Program-made: the position numbers and the translations under genes
Shown: one piece after another, positions 36,152 through 44,952 of the stretch
How the letters are laid out: each line of letters starts with the position of its first letter
Numbering within the stretch: position 1 is the stretch's first letter
Notes under the pieces: model-generated
Seen by the model: the letters and a program-made list of their open reading frames with translations, nothing else
Told to the model about the DNA's origin: nothing
Databases searched by the model: none
Source: Rugamonas sp.
Lineage (GTDB): Bacteria; Pseudomonadota; Gammaproteobacteria; Burkholderiales; Burkholderiaceae_D
Reading direction: 5' to 3'
NCBI RefSeq assembly: GCF_025354735.1
Contig: NZ_JANXMI010000230.1
Coordinates: forward strand, 1-64,000
DNA length: 64,000 bases

Positions 36152-37366
36152 ATGTCCAACGTACAAGCAGCCGCCTCATCCCCGGCACGCGATACGGCCA
36201 GCTCGCCGGTCGCCGCACCCCAGGCCAATGCCTGGGTCGCCGTCTTCACCATCGCGCTGACGGCGGCGGTGTTTTGCACCACCGAATTCCTGCCGGTCGG
36301 CATCCTGCGCTACATCAGCGCCGGCCTCGGCGTGAGCGAAGGCACGGCCGGCTACATGGTCACGGCGCCGGGCTTGCTGGCCGCCATCGCCGCGCCCTTT
36401 TTGACGGTGGCGATCAAGAATCTGGACCGGCGCTTCGTGCTGTGGGTGCTCAGCGCCTTGCTGATGGTTTCCAATCTGGTGGACATGCTGGCGCCCAACT
36501 TCGCCGTCCTGATCGCCGGCCGCGTGCTGTTCGGCATCGGCCTGGGCGGCTTCTGGGCCATCGGCGCCGGTCTGGGCGGCCGCCTGGTCGAGGCAAAATT
36601 CGCGGCGCGGGCCACCTCCATCATCTTCGCCGGCGTCTCCATCGGCATGTTGATCGGCGGCCCGGCCGGCGCGCTGCTGGGCGACCTGGTCGGCTGGCGT
36701 CCCGCCTTCGGCGTGTCGCTGCTGCTGTCGGCCTTCGCGCTGGTGCTGCAATTTATCTTCCTGCCGCCGCTGCACGTCAAGCAAAGCGTCGCCGCGCGCG
36801 ACCTGCTCGGCATCTGGCGCACCGCCAACGGCAAGGTGGGCCTGATCGCCATGTTCCTGATACTGAGCGGACAATTCGCCACCTACACCTATGTGACGCC
36901 GTTCCTGGCGCAAGTGTCCGGCTTCGACGGCAAGGCGATTTCCTCGATCTTGCTGGGCTACACGGCCATCGGCCTGCTGGGCAACTTCGCCGGCGGCGCC
37001 GGCGCCGGCCGCAACGTCAAGACCACCTTCCTGCTGACGATATTGTTCGTGCTGCTGCCGCTGTTGCTACTGCCGACGCTGGGCCACTCCAAGGTGTGGG
37101 CCGTCGCCCTGCTGGCGGTGTGGGGACTCGCTTACGGCGCCATGCCGGTCGCGCTGCAAGTGTGGATGGCGAAGGCGGCGACCGACGTGCCGGAGGGCGG
37201 CATGGCTTTGTTTGTCGCCAACTTCCAGATTTCGATCGCGCTCGGCTCGCTGGCCGGCGGCTTGATTATCGATATGAGCGGCATCGCCGGCGCCATGTAT
37301 TTCGGCGCGGGCATCGCGGCACTGTCGGCGCTGCTGTTGGTGGCGCTGGGCAAAAAACCGGCCTGA
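36152..37366 (+). CDS. MFS transporter, DHA1 drug/sugar exporter type
   Basis: A 404-residue major-facilitator protein with 12 hydrophobic segments and the motif C-like stretch GPAGALLGDLVGWRPAF typical of antiporters. It resembles the AraJ/NepI (purine ribonucleoside exporter) group by FCTTEFLPVGIL at the first helix. Substrate uncertain. It starts 95 bp after the TetR gene with AAAGGAA upstream and could be part of the same stress response, though no GACCGGTC site precedes it. Confidence 0.84.
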   Translation: MSNVQAAASSPARDTASSPVAAPQANAWVAVFTIALTAAVFCTTEFLPVGILRYISAGLGVSEGTAGYMVTAPGLLAAIAAPFLTVAIKNLDRRFVLWVLSALLMVSNLVDMLAPNFAVLIAGRVLFGIGLGGFWAIGAGLGGRLVEAKFAARATSIIFAGVSIGMLIGGPAGALLGDLVGWRPAFGVSLLLSAFALVLQFIFLPPLHVKQSVAARDLLGIWRTANGKVGLIAMFLILSGQFATYTYVTPFLAQVSGFDGKAISSILLGYTAIGLLGNFAGGAGAGRNVKTTFLLTILFVLLPLLLLPTLGHSKVWAVALLAVWGLAYGAMPVALQVWMAKAATDVPEGGMALFVANFQISIALGSLAGGLIIDMSGIAGAMYFGAGIAALSALLLVALGKKPA

Positions 37367-37378
37367 TCCAAGGTCGGG

Positions 37379-37403
37379 GCGCGGCGGCCGAACGCCGCCG
37401 CGC
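37379..37403. terminator. bidirectional hairpin between convergent MFS and LysR genes
   Basis: GCGCGGCGGC (37379-37388) and GCCGCCGCGC (37394-37403) form a perfect 10-bp stem with loop CGAAC, filling the gap between two convergent stop codons. There is no T-tract, so termination strength is uncertain. Confidence 0.5.
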
Positions 37404-38324
37404 TCAGTCGAAACGCTCAAACCGCTGGGCCAGGAATTCGACAAACGTCCGTATCCTGGCCGACAGCTGATGCCGCTGCGGATAGATCGCATAAATATCC
37501 GCGTCCGGCGTCCGATATCCCGACAAGACCTGCACCAGCCGTCCGCTTTTCAGATAGCGCTCCAGGTCCCACTCCGCCCGCAGCAAGATGCCGTGGCCGT
37601 CCAGCGCCCAGTTGACGGCGATTTCGCCATCGTTCGTGGCCAGGTTGCCGCGCACCTTGACCGCCTCCGCGTCCCGCTCCGATTCCCGCCCGGCAAACAA
37701 ACGCCACAGGCCGTAGGCTTCGTCGCCCTGGCGGATGCTGATGCAGTTGTGCCGCCGCAGGTCGGCCGGCGACTTCGGTTCACCGTGCCGGGCCAGATAT
37801 TTCGGCGACGCGCACAGCAGCCGCCGGTTCGACGCCAGCCGCCTGGCGATGACGCGCGCGTCGGTCGGCGCGCCGAAACGGATGCAGACATCGAAGCGGT
37901 CGTCCGTCAGCGCCGGCGGATCGACCGACAGCTGCAGCTGCACCTCCACCTCCGGATAGCGCAGCACATAGTGCGAAATCACCGGCGCGATATGCAGGCG
38001 GCCGAATCCCAGCGTCGCGTTGACCCTCAGCTGTCCCTTCGGCACGCCCTTGGACGTGCTCAGCAGCTGGTCCAGATCGGCGATCTCGCCGAGGATGCGG
38101 CGCGCGTGCTCCAGCAGCACCTCGCCCTCGGGCGTCAGGCTCATGCGCCGCGTGGTCCGGTTCACCAGCGCGATGCCGATCCGCGCCTCGATCAGCGACA
38201 GCCGCTTGCTGACGGCCGAGGTCGTGATGCCGAGCTCGCGCGCCGCGCCGCTCAGGCTGCCCGCGTTCGACAGCGCGACAATAAAACCCAGTTCGGCGGG
38301 TTGAAATCCCGTGGGCGTGCTCAT
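37404..38324 (-). CDS. LysR-family regulator of the tartrate cluster
   Basis: A 306-residue LysR regulator of the CrgA/DmlR-like group: LGITTSAVSKRLSLIEARIGIALVNRTTR as DNA-binding part, then an effector domain with CASPKYLARHG and a C-terminal FVEFLAQRF. ATG 38324 is preferred over 38351. It is divergent from ttuC with a 110-bp gap holding an inverted repeat, the arrangement of LysR activators of tartrate or D-malate genes (TtuA, DmlR). The effector is probably tartrate or malate. Confidence 0.87.
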   Translation of the reverse strand: MSTPTGFQPAELGFIVALSNAGSLSGAARELGITTSAVSKRLSLIEARIGIALVNRTTRRMSLTPEGEVLLEHARRILGEIADLDQLLSTSKGVPKGQLRVNATLGFGRLHIAPVISHYVLRYPEVEVQLQLSVDPPALTDDRFDVCIRFGAPTDARVIARRLASNRRLLCASPKYLARHGEPKSPADLRRHNCISIRQGDEAYGLWRLFAGRESERDAEAVKVRGNLATNDGEIAVNWALDGHGILLRAEWDLERYLKSGRLVQVLSGYRTPDADIYAIYPQRHQLSARIRTFVEFLAQRFERFD

Positions 38325-38328
38325 GTTG

Positions 38329-38352
38329 ATTGTTGAGTCGTGGGTTAACAAT
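38329..38352. promoter_or_regulatory. inverted repeat in the lysR-ttuC divergent promoter
   Basis: ATTGTT (38329-38334) and AACAAT (38347-38352) are perfect mirror arms 12 bp apart, 5 bp upstream of the LysR start and about 83 bp upstream of ttuC, the usual position of a LysR recognition site. Confidence 0.5.
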
Positions 38353-38434
38353 GGATTGAGTTTAGGCCGCTTACTTTGCTTCGTCCACCGTTTACAGTGG
38401 CTGCACCCTCAGACATCCACCCAGGAGACAGCAA

Positions 38435-39523
38435 ATGAAAACCTACCAAATCGCCACCATTCCAGGCGACGGCATCGGCAAGGAAGTGGTCCCGGCGGGC
38501 CGCCAGGTGCTGGCCGCGCTGGCCGCCGGCAGCAGCACCTTCCAGTTCGCCTTCGAGGACTTCGACTGGGGCGGCGACTACTACCGCCGGCACGGGGCGA
38601 TGATGCCGGCCGACGGCCTCAACGCGCTGCGCGGCAAGGACGCCATCCTGTTCGGCTCGGCCGGCGACCCCGACATCCCCGACCACATCACGCTGTGGGG
38701 CCTGCGCCTGAAGATCTGCCAGGGCTTCGACCAGTACGCCAACGTGCGCCCGACCCGCATCCTGCCCGGCATCGACGGCCCGCTCAAGCGCTGCAAGCCG
38801 GAGGACCTGAACTGGGTCATCGTCCGCGAAAACTCGGAGGGCGAATATTCCGGCGTCGGCGGCCGCGTGCACCAGGGCCATCCGATCGAAGTGGCGACCG
38901 ACGTCTCGATGATGACGCGCGTCGGCGTCGAGCGCATCCTGCGCTACGCCTTCACGCTGGCGCGGTCGCGGCCGCGCAAGCTGCTGACCGTCGTCACCAA
39001 GAGCAACGCCCAGCGCCACGCGATGGTGATGTGGGACGAGATCGCGCTGGCCGTGTCGCGCGACTTCCCCGACGTCACATGGGACAAGGAACTGGTCGAC
39101 GCCGCCACGGCGCGCATGGTCAACCGTCCGGCCACGCTGGACACCATCGTCGCCACCAATTTGCACGCCGACATCCTCAGCGACCTGGCCGCCGCGCTGG
39201 CCGGCAGCCTGGGCATCGCGCCGACCGGCAACATCGATCCCGAGCGCCGCTATCCGTCGATGTTCGAGCCCATCCACGGTTCCGCCTTCGACATCATGGG
39301 CCAGGGCCTGGCCAATCCGGTCGGCACCTTCTGGTCCGTCGTCATGCTGCTCGAACACCTGGGCGAGCACGACGCCGCGCAGCGTGTGATGCAGGCCATC
39401 GAAAGCGTCACCGCCAACCCGGCGCTGCACACGCGCGACCTGGGCGGCAATGCCACCACCGCCGAGGTGACGCGCGCCGTCTGCGATCGCCTGACCGCGG
39501 GCCGGGAGCGGCAGGCGGCATAA
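38435..39523 (+). CDS. ttuC: tartrate dehydrogenase / decarboxylase (TtuC; D-malate dehydrogenase family)
   Basis: A 362-residue NAD-dependent beta-decarboxylating dehydrogenase related to isopropylmalate dehydrogenase. Visible are the start TIPGDGIGKEV, substrate-binding arginines in NVRPTRILPG, RENSEGEYSGVGGR, the metal-site NLHADILSDLAA and FEPIHGSAFDIMGQGLANPVG. These enzymes act on L-tartrate, meso-tartrate or D-malate. Followed by a dicarboxylate carrier and a glycerate 2-kinase, tartrate is the best-supported substrate: meso-tartrate is converted to glycerate, which the kinase phosphorylates. CAGGAGA precedes the ATG. Confidence 0.9.
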   Translation: MKTYQIATIPGDGIGKEVVPAGRQVLAALAAGSSTFQFAFEDFDWGGDYYRRHGAMMPADGLNALRGKDAILFGSAGDPDIPDHITLWGLRLKICQGFDQYANVRPTRILPGIDGPLKRCKPEDLNWVIVRENSEGEYSGVGGRVHQGHPIEVATDVSMMTRVGVERILRYAFTLARSRPRKLLTVVTKSNAQRHAMVMWDEIALAVSRDFPDVTWDKELVDAATARMVNRPATLDTIVATNLHADILSDLAAALAGSLGIAPTGNIDPERRYPSMFEPIHGSAFDIMGQGLANPVGTFWSVVMLLEHLGEHDAAQRVMQAIESVTANPALHTRDLGGNATTAEVTRAVCDRLTAGRERQAA

Positions 39524-39565
39524 ACCGCGCGGCGGCAAACAATATACGCGCCGATGGCGCAGGTC

Positions 39566-39597
39566 CGCCCCAAGCCGCCGTAAGAGCGGCTGGGGCG
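39566..39597 (+). other. stem-loop between ttuC and dctA
   Basis: CGCCCC-A-AGCCGC (39566-39578) pairs with GCGGCT-GGGGCG (39586-39597), leaving one bulged A and a seven-base loop. It has no T-tract. Three copies of about GGCAAGCCGAG (39608-39640) follow before the dctA ribosome binding site. It may adjust relative expression of enzyme and carrier. Confidence 0.4.
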
Positions 39598-39667
39598 CGA
39601 TCCAGGCGGCAAGCCGAGTGGCAAGCCGAGCGGCGAGCCGGGTAGCAAGACATAACAGGAGACCACC

Positions 39668-41047
39668 ATGTCTAAGCGATTTTTTGGAAGGCTGTAGGTC
39701 CAGGTGCTGATCGGCGTCATCGCCGGCGGCCTGCTGGGCTTTTTCTACCCCAAGCTCGGCGCCGACCTGAAGCCGCTGGGCGACGTCTTCATCCGCCTCA
39801 TCAAGATGGTGTTCGCGCCCGTCATCTTCGCGATGGTCGTGCTCGGCATCGCCAAGATGGAGAGCATGAAGGAGCTGGGCCGCGTCGGCCTGCGCGCGCT
39901 GATTTATTTCGAGGTGATGTCGACTTTCGCGCTGCTGCTGGGCCTCATCGTCGTCAACCTCGGCAAGCCCGGCGTCGGCATGAACGTCGACGCCCACACG
40001 CTCGACACCACCAGCATCGCCAACTACACGGCGGCCGCCGCCAAGTCGACCGGCGTGACGGACTTCCTGCTCAACATGATCCCCTCCAGCGCCGTCGACG
40101 CGCTGGCCAAGAACGACATCCTGCAGATCCTCGTGTTCGCCACGGTGTTCGGCATCGCGCTGTCGCACATGGGACGGCGCGCCAAGCCCGTGGTCGATTT
40201 CCTCGACGCCTTCTGCAACAGCATGTTCATCGTCGTCGGCATGATCATGCGCATCGCGCCGATCGCCGCCTTCGGCGCCATCGCCTTCACGGTCGGCAAG
40301 TACGGCCTCGGTTCGCTGGTCTCGCTGGCGCAGCTGATGGGCTGCATGTACCTGACCTGCGTGCTGTTCGTGTTCGTCGTGCTGGGCCTGGTCGCGCGGG
40401 TGTCCGGCTTCAGCCTGCTCAAGTTCCTGCGCTACATCCAGGATGAAATCTTCACCGTGCTCGGCACCAGCTCGTCGGAATCGGTGGTGCCGCAGCTGAT
40501 GCGCAAGCTGGAGCACGCGGGCGTGGCCAAGCCGGTGGTCGGCCTCGTCGTGCCGGCCGGCGTCACCTTCAATCCGGACGGCCAGTGCATCTACTACACC
40601 ATGGCGGCCATCTTCATCGCCCAGGCCACCAACACGCCGCTGACGCTGACCGACCAGCTGGTCGTGCTGGGCGTGCTGATGCTGACGTCGAAGGGCTCGG
40701 CCGGCGTCACCGGCTCCGGCTTCATCACGCTGGCCGCGACGCTGGCGTCGATGGGCAAGATCCCGGTGGCGGGCATGGTGCTGCTGCTGGGCGTCGACCG
40801 CTTCATGTCCGAGGCGCGCGCCATCACCAACACCATCGGCAACGCGGTCGGCACGATGGCCATCGCGCAGTGGGTCGGCGCGCTGGACCGCGACCGCATG
40901 CAGCGCGTGCTCAACGGCGATTCGACCGCCGAGGAAATGCGCGGGCTATACTCGCCGGATGAGAGCGCCGATTATGGAACGGCCGATCATGGAACGGCCG
41001 ATCATGGGACGGCCGAACTGGCGGTGGCGCGTAAGGCAAGCGCCTGA
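39668..41047 (+). CDS. dctA: DctA-type C4-dicarboxylate symporter, with in-frame amber at codon 10
   Basis: A cation:dicarboxylate symporter that would import tartrate or C4-dicarboxylates. The natural start is the ATG at 39668 with ACAGGAGA upstream, giving MSKRFFGRL, then TAG (39695-39697), then [11 protein letters not shown]. DctA homologues have tyrosine at this place (L-Y-x-Q-V-L), so TAC or TAT has become TAG by one substitution. Downstream the frame is intact for 447 codons from a GTG at 39704, with eight or so hydrophobic segments, the hairpin [12 protein letters not shown] and the sodium-site-like [10 protein letters not shown]. Restart at 39704 would lose only about 12 residues, so function may be kept; a sequencing error is also possible. 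The C-terminus carries a repeated D-H/Y-G-T-A unit. Confidence 0.88.
40969..41016 (+). repeat. 15-bp tandem repeat in the dctA 3' end
   Basis: Three near-identical units of about ATGGAACGGCCGATC encode the repeated tail unit (D)-H/Y-G-T-A. Such in-frame repeats in the cytoplasmic tail can change copy number without breaking the frame. Confidence 0.65.
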
Positions 41048-41068
41048 CGCCGCCGCGTGGAGAATAAG

Positions 41069-42358
41069 ATGAGTGTTCACCCAAGCGAGAAAGCCGGCGA
41101 CGGCGAGCGCGCGCTGCTGCGCCGCATGTTCGACGCGGCCATCGCGGCGGCGCAGCCGGACCTGTGCGTTCCGGCCGCCTTGCCGGAGGCGCCCAAGGGA
41201 CGCCTGATCGTGATCGGCGCCGGCAAGGCCTCGGCCGCCATGGCGCGCGCCGTCGAGCGCAACTGGCCGGGGCCGCTGTCCGGCCTGGTGGTCACGCGCT
41301 ACGGCTACGCCGTGCCGTGCGAGCGCATCGAGATAGTCGAAGCCGCCCATCCGGTGCCGGACGCCGCCGGCCTGGCCGCCGCCCGCCGCATCCTCGGCCT
41401 GGTGCAGGGCCTGAGCGCCGAGGACACCGTGCTCTGCCTCATTTCCGGCGGCGGCTCGGCGCTGCTGCCGCTGCCGGCAGACGGCATCAGCCTGGAAGAC
41501 AAGCAAATGGTCAACCGGGCGCTGCTCGGCTGCGGCGCCAGCATCGGCGAAATGAACTGCGTGCGCCGCCACCTGTCGGCCATCAAGGGCGGCCGCCTGG
41601 CCGCCGCCTGCCATCCGGCCAGGGTCGTCACGCTGCTCATTTCCGACGTGCCCGGCGACGACCCGCGCGACATCGCGTCCGGCCCCACGGTGGGCGACGC
41701 CAGCACCTGCGCCGACGCCCTGGCCATCATCGGCCGCTACGCCATCGCGCTGCCGGACCACATATTGGAGGTGCTGCGCAGCGGCCGCGGCGAATCCATC
41801 AAGCCCGACGATCCGCGCCTGGCCGGTGCCGAAGTGAGGATGATCGCCACGCCGCAAATGGCGCTGGAGGCGGCGGCCCGGGTCGCGGCGCAGGCCGGCG
41901 TCACGCCGCACATACTGGGCGACGGCATCGAGGGCGAGGCGCGCGACGTCGGCAAGGTCATGGCCGCCATCGCGCTGCAAACGGCGCGCCGCGGCCAGCC
42001 GTTCGCCGCGCCGTGCGTGCTGCTGTCCGGCGGCGAAACCACCGTCACCGTGCGCGGCGGCGGGCGCGGCGGCAGGAACGTCGAATTCCTGCTGGCCTGC
42101 GCCATCGCGCTGCAAGGCGAGCAGGGCGTCCACGGCCTGGCCGGCGACACGGATGGCGTCGACGGCCTGGAGGACATCGCCGGCGCCCACATCGGGCCGG
42201 ACACGCTGCGCCGCGCCTGGGCCGGCGGCCTGCGCCCGACCGACAGCCTGGACAACAACGATGGCCACGGCTTCTTCCAGGCGCTCGGCGACAGCATCGT
42301 CACCGGTCCCACGCTCACCAACGTCAACGATTTCCGCGCCCTGCTGATCCTGCGCTGA
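41069..42358 (+). CDS. ttuD: glycerate 2-kinase (MOFRL/TtuD family)
   Basis: A 429-residue type II glycerate kinase, formerly annotated as hydroxypyruvate reductase. It has the DUF4147 domain with VIGAGKASAAMARAVE and CLISGGGSALLPLPA, and a C-terminal MOFRL domain with SGGETTVTVRGGGRGGRNVEFLLA. It makes 2-phosphoglycerate from glycerate and ATP and so links tartrate breakdown to glycolysis. GGAG at 41059-41062 is well spaced from the ATG at 41069; a GTG at 41057 is in frame but overlaps that site. Third gene of the ttuC-dctA-ttuD operon. Confidence 0.9.
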   Translation: MSVHPSEKAGDGERALLRRMFDAAIAAAQPDLCVPAALPEAPKGRLIVIGAGKASAAMARAVERNWPGPLSGLVVTRYGYAVPCERIEIVEAAHPVPDAAGLAAARRILGLVQGLSAEDTVLCLISGGGSALLPLPADGISLEDKQMVNRALLGCGASIGEMNCVRRHLSAIKGGRLAAACHPARVVTLLISDVPGDDPRDIASGPTVGDASTCADALAIIGRYAIALPDHILEVLRSGRGESIKPDDPRLAGAEVRMIATPQMALEAAARVAAQAGVTPHILGDGIEGEARDVGKVMAAIALQTARRGQPFAAPCVLLSGGETTVTVRGGGRGGRNVEFLLACAIALQGEQGVHGLAGDTDGVDGLEDIAGAHIGPDTLRRAWAGGLRPTDSLDNNDGHGFFQALGDSIVTGPTLTNVNDFRALLILR

Positions 42359-42517
42359 GGCCGGCCGGCGCGCTGCTTTTTCCGCTGGAAGCGGGCCCGC
42401 CATGCGGACCCCGGGTACGCAATGTGCGGACCGGCGCGCGTCAATCGGCCGCGTGTTCGATGCTACGATTCTTCGCATCGGAATGCCTCCGACGTGCTCA
42501 CTTACTTCAGGATTACC

Positions 42518-43621
42518 ATGCCCTCCCTTTTTGATACCTACCAATTAAAAGACGTCCAATTCCGCAACCGCATCGTGGTCTCTCCGATGTGCAATTACTC
42601 GGCCGTCGACGGCGTCGTCACCGACTGGCACCGGGCCCACTACGCCAGCCTGGCGCGCGGCGGCGCCGGCCTCGTCATCGTCGAAGCCACGGCCGTGTCG
42701 CCGGAAGGCCGCATCACGCCGGGCGACACCGGCATCTGGAACGAGGCCCAGGCCGGACAGCTGGCCGGCGTCGCCGCATCCATCAAGGCCATGGGCGCCG
42801 TGCCCGGCATCCAGCTGGCGCACGCGGGCCGCAAGGCCAGCGCCAACCGCCCGTGGGAAGGCGACGACAGCATCGCCGCCGACGACCCGCGCGGCTGGGA
42901 CACCATCGCGCCCTCGGCCATCGCCCTGGGCGGCTTGCTGCCCAAGGTGCCGCGTGAAATCACGCTGGCCGAAATCGAACGCGTCAAGGCCGACTACGTC
43001 GCCGCGACCAAGCGCGCGCTGGCCGCCGGTTTCGAATTCCTGCAACTGCATTTCGCCCACGGCTACCTGGCCGCCAGCTTCCTCAATGCCCACGCCAACA
43101 CGCGCACCGACGCCTACGGCGGCACGCTGGAAAACCGCCGCCGCTTCTTGCTCGAGACCTTCAACGCCGTGCGCGCCGTGTGGCCGGCACATCTGCCGCT
43201 GAGCGTGCGCCTGGGCGTGATCGAGTTCGACGGCAAGGACGAGCAGACCGTGGCCGACGCCATCGTCGTCGCCAGGGAAATGAAACGCGGTGGCCTCGAT
43301 TTGCTCGACGTGAGCATGGGCTTCACCACGCTGGACGTGAACATTCCATGGGGCACGCCGGCCTTCATGAAGCCGATCGCCGCGCGCTTCCGCAAGGAGG
43401 TCGACATGCCGATCACCTCGTCGTGGGGCTTCGACACGCCGGAAATCGCGCAGAGCGCGATTGAAGACGGACCGCTCGACGTGGTGTTGATCGGCAAAGC
43501 CCACCTGGCCAATCCGCACTGGCCGTATCACGCGGCGCGCAAGCTGGGCGTGGACCGCGCCTCGTGGACGCTGCCGGCGCCGTACGCGCATTGGCTCGAA
43601 CGCTATCAAGTCGGATCGTAA
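42518..43621 (+). CDS. namA: NADPH dehydrogenase NamA / YqjM-like old yellow enzyme
   Basis: A 367-residue FMN ene-reductase of the YqjM (thermophilic-like) class, distinct from the classical enzyme at 33447. The class marker cysteine C25 in SPMCNYSA is present, as are the substrate-binding pair H178/H181 (LHFAHGYLAASFLNAHAN) and the C-terminal WPYHAARKLG. It reduces activated alkenes and nitro compounds. ATG 42518 has a CAGGA site; an open frame extends to 42422 but is not needed. It is separated from ttuD by 159 bp and looks monocistronic. Confidence 0.9.
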   Translation: MPSLFDTYQLKDVQFRNRIVVSPMCNYSAVDGVVTDWHRAHYASLARGGAGLVIVEATAVSPEGRITPGDTGIWNEAQAGQLAGVAASIKAMGAVPGIQLAHAGRKASANRPWEGDDSIAADDPRGWDTIAPSAIALGGLLPKVPREITLAEIERVKADYVAATKRALAAGFEFLQLHFAHGYLAASFLNAHANTRTDAYGGTLENRRRFLLETFNAVRAVWPAHLPLSVRLGVIEFDGKDEQTVADAIVVAREMKRGGLDLLDVSMGFTTLDVNIPWGTPAFMKPIAARFRKEVDMPITSSWGFDTPEIAQSAIEDGPLDVVLIGKAHLANPHWPYHAARKLGVDRASWTLPAPYAHWLERYQVGS

Positions 43622-43639
43622 GGGCGTGCGATGATGGTG

Positions 43640-43667
43640 GCCCCCCGTGCGGCGCATGGGGGCTTTG
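43640..43667 (+). terminator. probable terminator after namA
   Basis: GCCCCC (43640-43645) and GGGGGC (43658-43663) form a GC-rich stem, extended inside by weaker pairing of CGTGC with GCATG, followed by TTT. It lies 18 bp after the namA stop. Confidence 0.5.
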
Positions 43668-43714
43668 CATATGAACCCGCATGCGCTTGCATGCAGTATT
43701 GAACAGGAAAAAAA

Positions 43715-44005
43715 ATGAGCAATCTATTGGTAGTGGTGGCCACGCTGGTGGCCAAGCCGGGCCACGAAGCGACCTTGAAATCGGCGCTGGAACGGGTGGT
43801 GCCGCCCAGCCGCGCCGAAGCCGGCTGTTCGCGCTACGAGCTGCACAGCGACAACGAGCTGCCGGGCCGTTTCATCGTGCTGGAAGAGTGGCGCGATGCC
43901 GAGGCCTTGCGCCAGCATGAAGCGACGCCGCACTTTGCCGCGCTGGTGCAAGCCATCGCCGGCCTGGCCGACGTGCAAGTGTCGAAATTGACCAAGATCG
44001 CCTGA
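43715..44005 (+). CDS. antibiotic-biosynthesis-monooxygenase (ABM/YgiN-like) domain protein
   Basis: A 96-residue single-domain protein of the dimeric alpha/beta-barrel ABM family, with the typical pattern AKPGHEATLKSALERVV, GCSRYELH and FIVLEEWRDAEALRQHEATPHF. Relatives include quinol monooxygenase YgiN. Neighbouring old yellow enzyme and SDR genes suggest a role in quinone or electrophile redox chemistry, but this is only contextual. An A-rich ribosome binding region (AGGAAAAAAA) precedes the ATG. Confidence 0.85.
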   Translation: MSNLLVVVATLVAKPGHEATLKSALERVVPPSRAEAGCSRYELHSDNELPGRFIVLEEWRDAEALRQHEATPHFAALVQAIAGLADVQVSKLTKIA

Positions 44006-44031
44006 GCGGGCGAGCGATGAGGCAGGGCCTG

Positions 44032-44067
44032 ACGGCGCCGCGCTTGCAAAAGCCCGGCGCCGTTGTT
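44032..44067. terminator. terminator between convergent ABM and SDR genes
   Basis: ACGGCGCCG (44032-44040) and CGGCGCCGT (44055-44063) form a perfect 9-bp stem with a 14-base loop, followed on the plus strand by TTGTTGTG. It lies between the two convergent stop codons. Confidence 0.6.
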
Positions 44068-44074
44068 GTGTCGC

Positions 44075-44821
44075 TTAGCGCAGGCCGCCCGAGGTGATGA
44101 TCTTCTCGCCCGTGATCCAGCGCGCGTCATCCGAGGCGAGGAAGACGGCGACCGAGGCGATGTCTTCCGGCTGGCCGAGGCGGCCCAGCGGCGTCAGCGA
44201 CACCAGGTAGCGCTCGAAGTCCGAACCGATGTGGCCGCCCGTGACCGTGCCTTCGGTTTCAACCAGGCCGGGATTGATGGAGTTGACGCGGATTTTGCGC
44301 GGTCCCAGTTCCTTGGCCAGCACGCCCGTGATGGCATCGACGGCGCCCTTGGACGCCGTGTAGACGGCGCTGCCCGGCGGGTGGAACGATGTCACGGTCG
44401 AGCTCAGGTTGATGATGCTGGCGCCTTCGCCCATGAACGGCAGGGCCGCCTGGGTGGTCAGCAGCGTGCCGAGCACGTTGACGTTGAAGTGCTTGTGGAA
44501 GTGCTCCTCGGTGACCGCTTCGATGGGCAGGAAGTCGTAGACGCCGGAATTGTTGACCAGCACATCGATCTTGCCGTAGGCGGCGACGGCGGCGGCCATG
44601 ATGGCGGTGGCGTCGGCCGGCTTGGAGACATCGCCGGCGACGGCGATGGCCTTGCCGCCGGCGGCCGTGATGGCGCCGACGACCGCTTCCGCGCCCGCCT
44701 TGCTGCTGGCGTAATTGACGACGACGGCGGCGCCTTCGGCGGCCAGCGCCTTGGCGATGGCGGCGCCCAGGCCTTTGGATGCGCCGGTGACGACGGCGAC
44801 TTTGTTGGTGAGCTTAGACAT
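44075..44821 (-). CDS. SDR family oxidoreductase (FabG / glucose dehydrogenase type)
   Basis: A 248-residue classical SDR with TGASKGLG at 12-19, NNSG at 90-93 and the catalytic S140, Y154 and K158. The end of the chain (ITGEKIITSGGLR) is typical of this large group. Substrate cannot be given. It is followed on the same strand, upstream in transcription, by the SRPBCC gene, 131 bp away, and may be controlled by the LysR gene at 45783. Confidence 0.87.
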   Translation of the reverse strand: MSKLTNKVAVVTGASKGLGAAIAKALAAEGAAVVVNYASSKAGAEAVVGAITAAGGKAIAVAGDVSKPADATAIMAAAVAAYGKIDVLVNNSGVYDFLPIEAVTEEHFHKHFNVNVLGTLLTTQAALPFMGEGASIINLSSTVTSFHPPGSAVYTASKGAVDAITGVLAKELGPRKIRVNSINPGLVETEGTVTGGHIGSDFERYLVSLTPLGRLGQPEDIASVAVFLASDDARWITGEKIITSGGLR

Positions 44822-44952
44822 GTTCGATAACCTTTAAGTGTTGAAATTTAAAATAATGAAGTTCGCCAGTGCGCCTCGTCGGCGCGTGCCGGCGATGGGT
44901 GGCCATGGGTGGCGCTTGGTGACGATGGTGACGATGGTGGATGACGGCGCGC

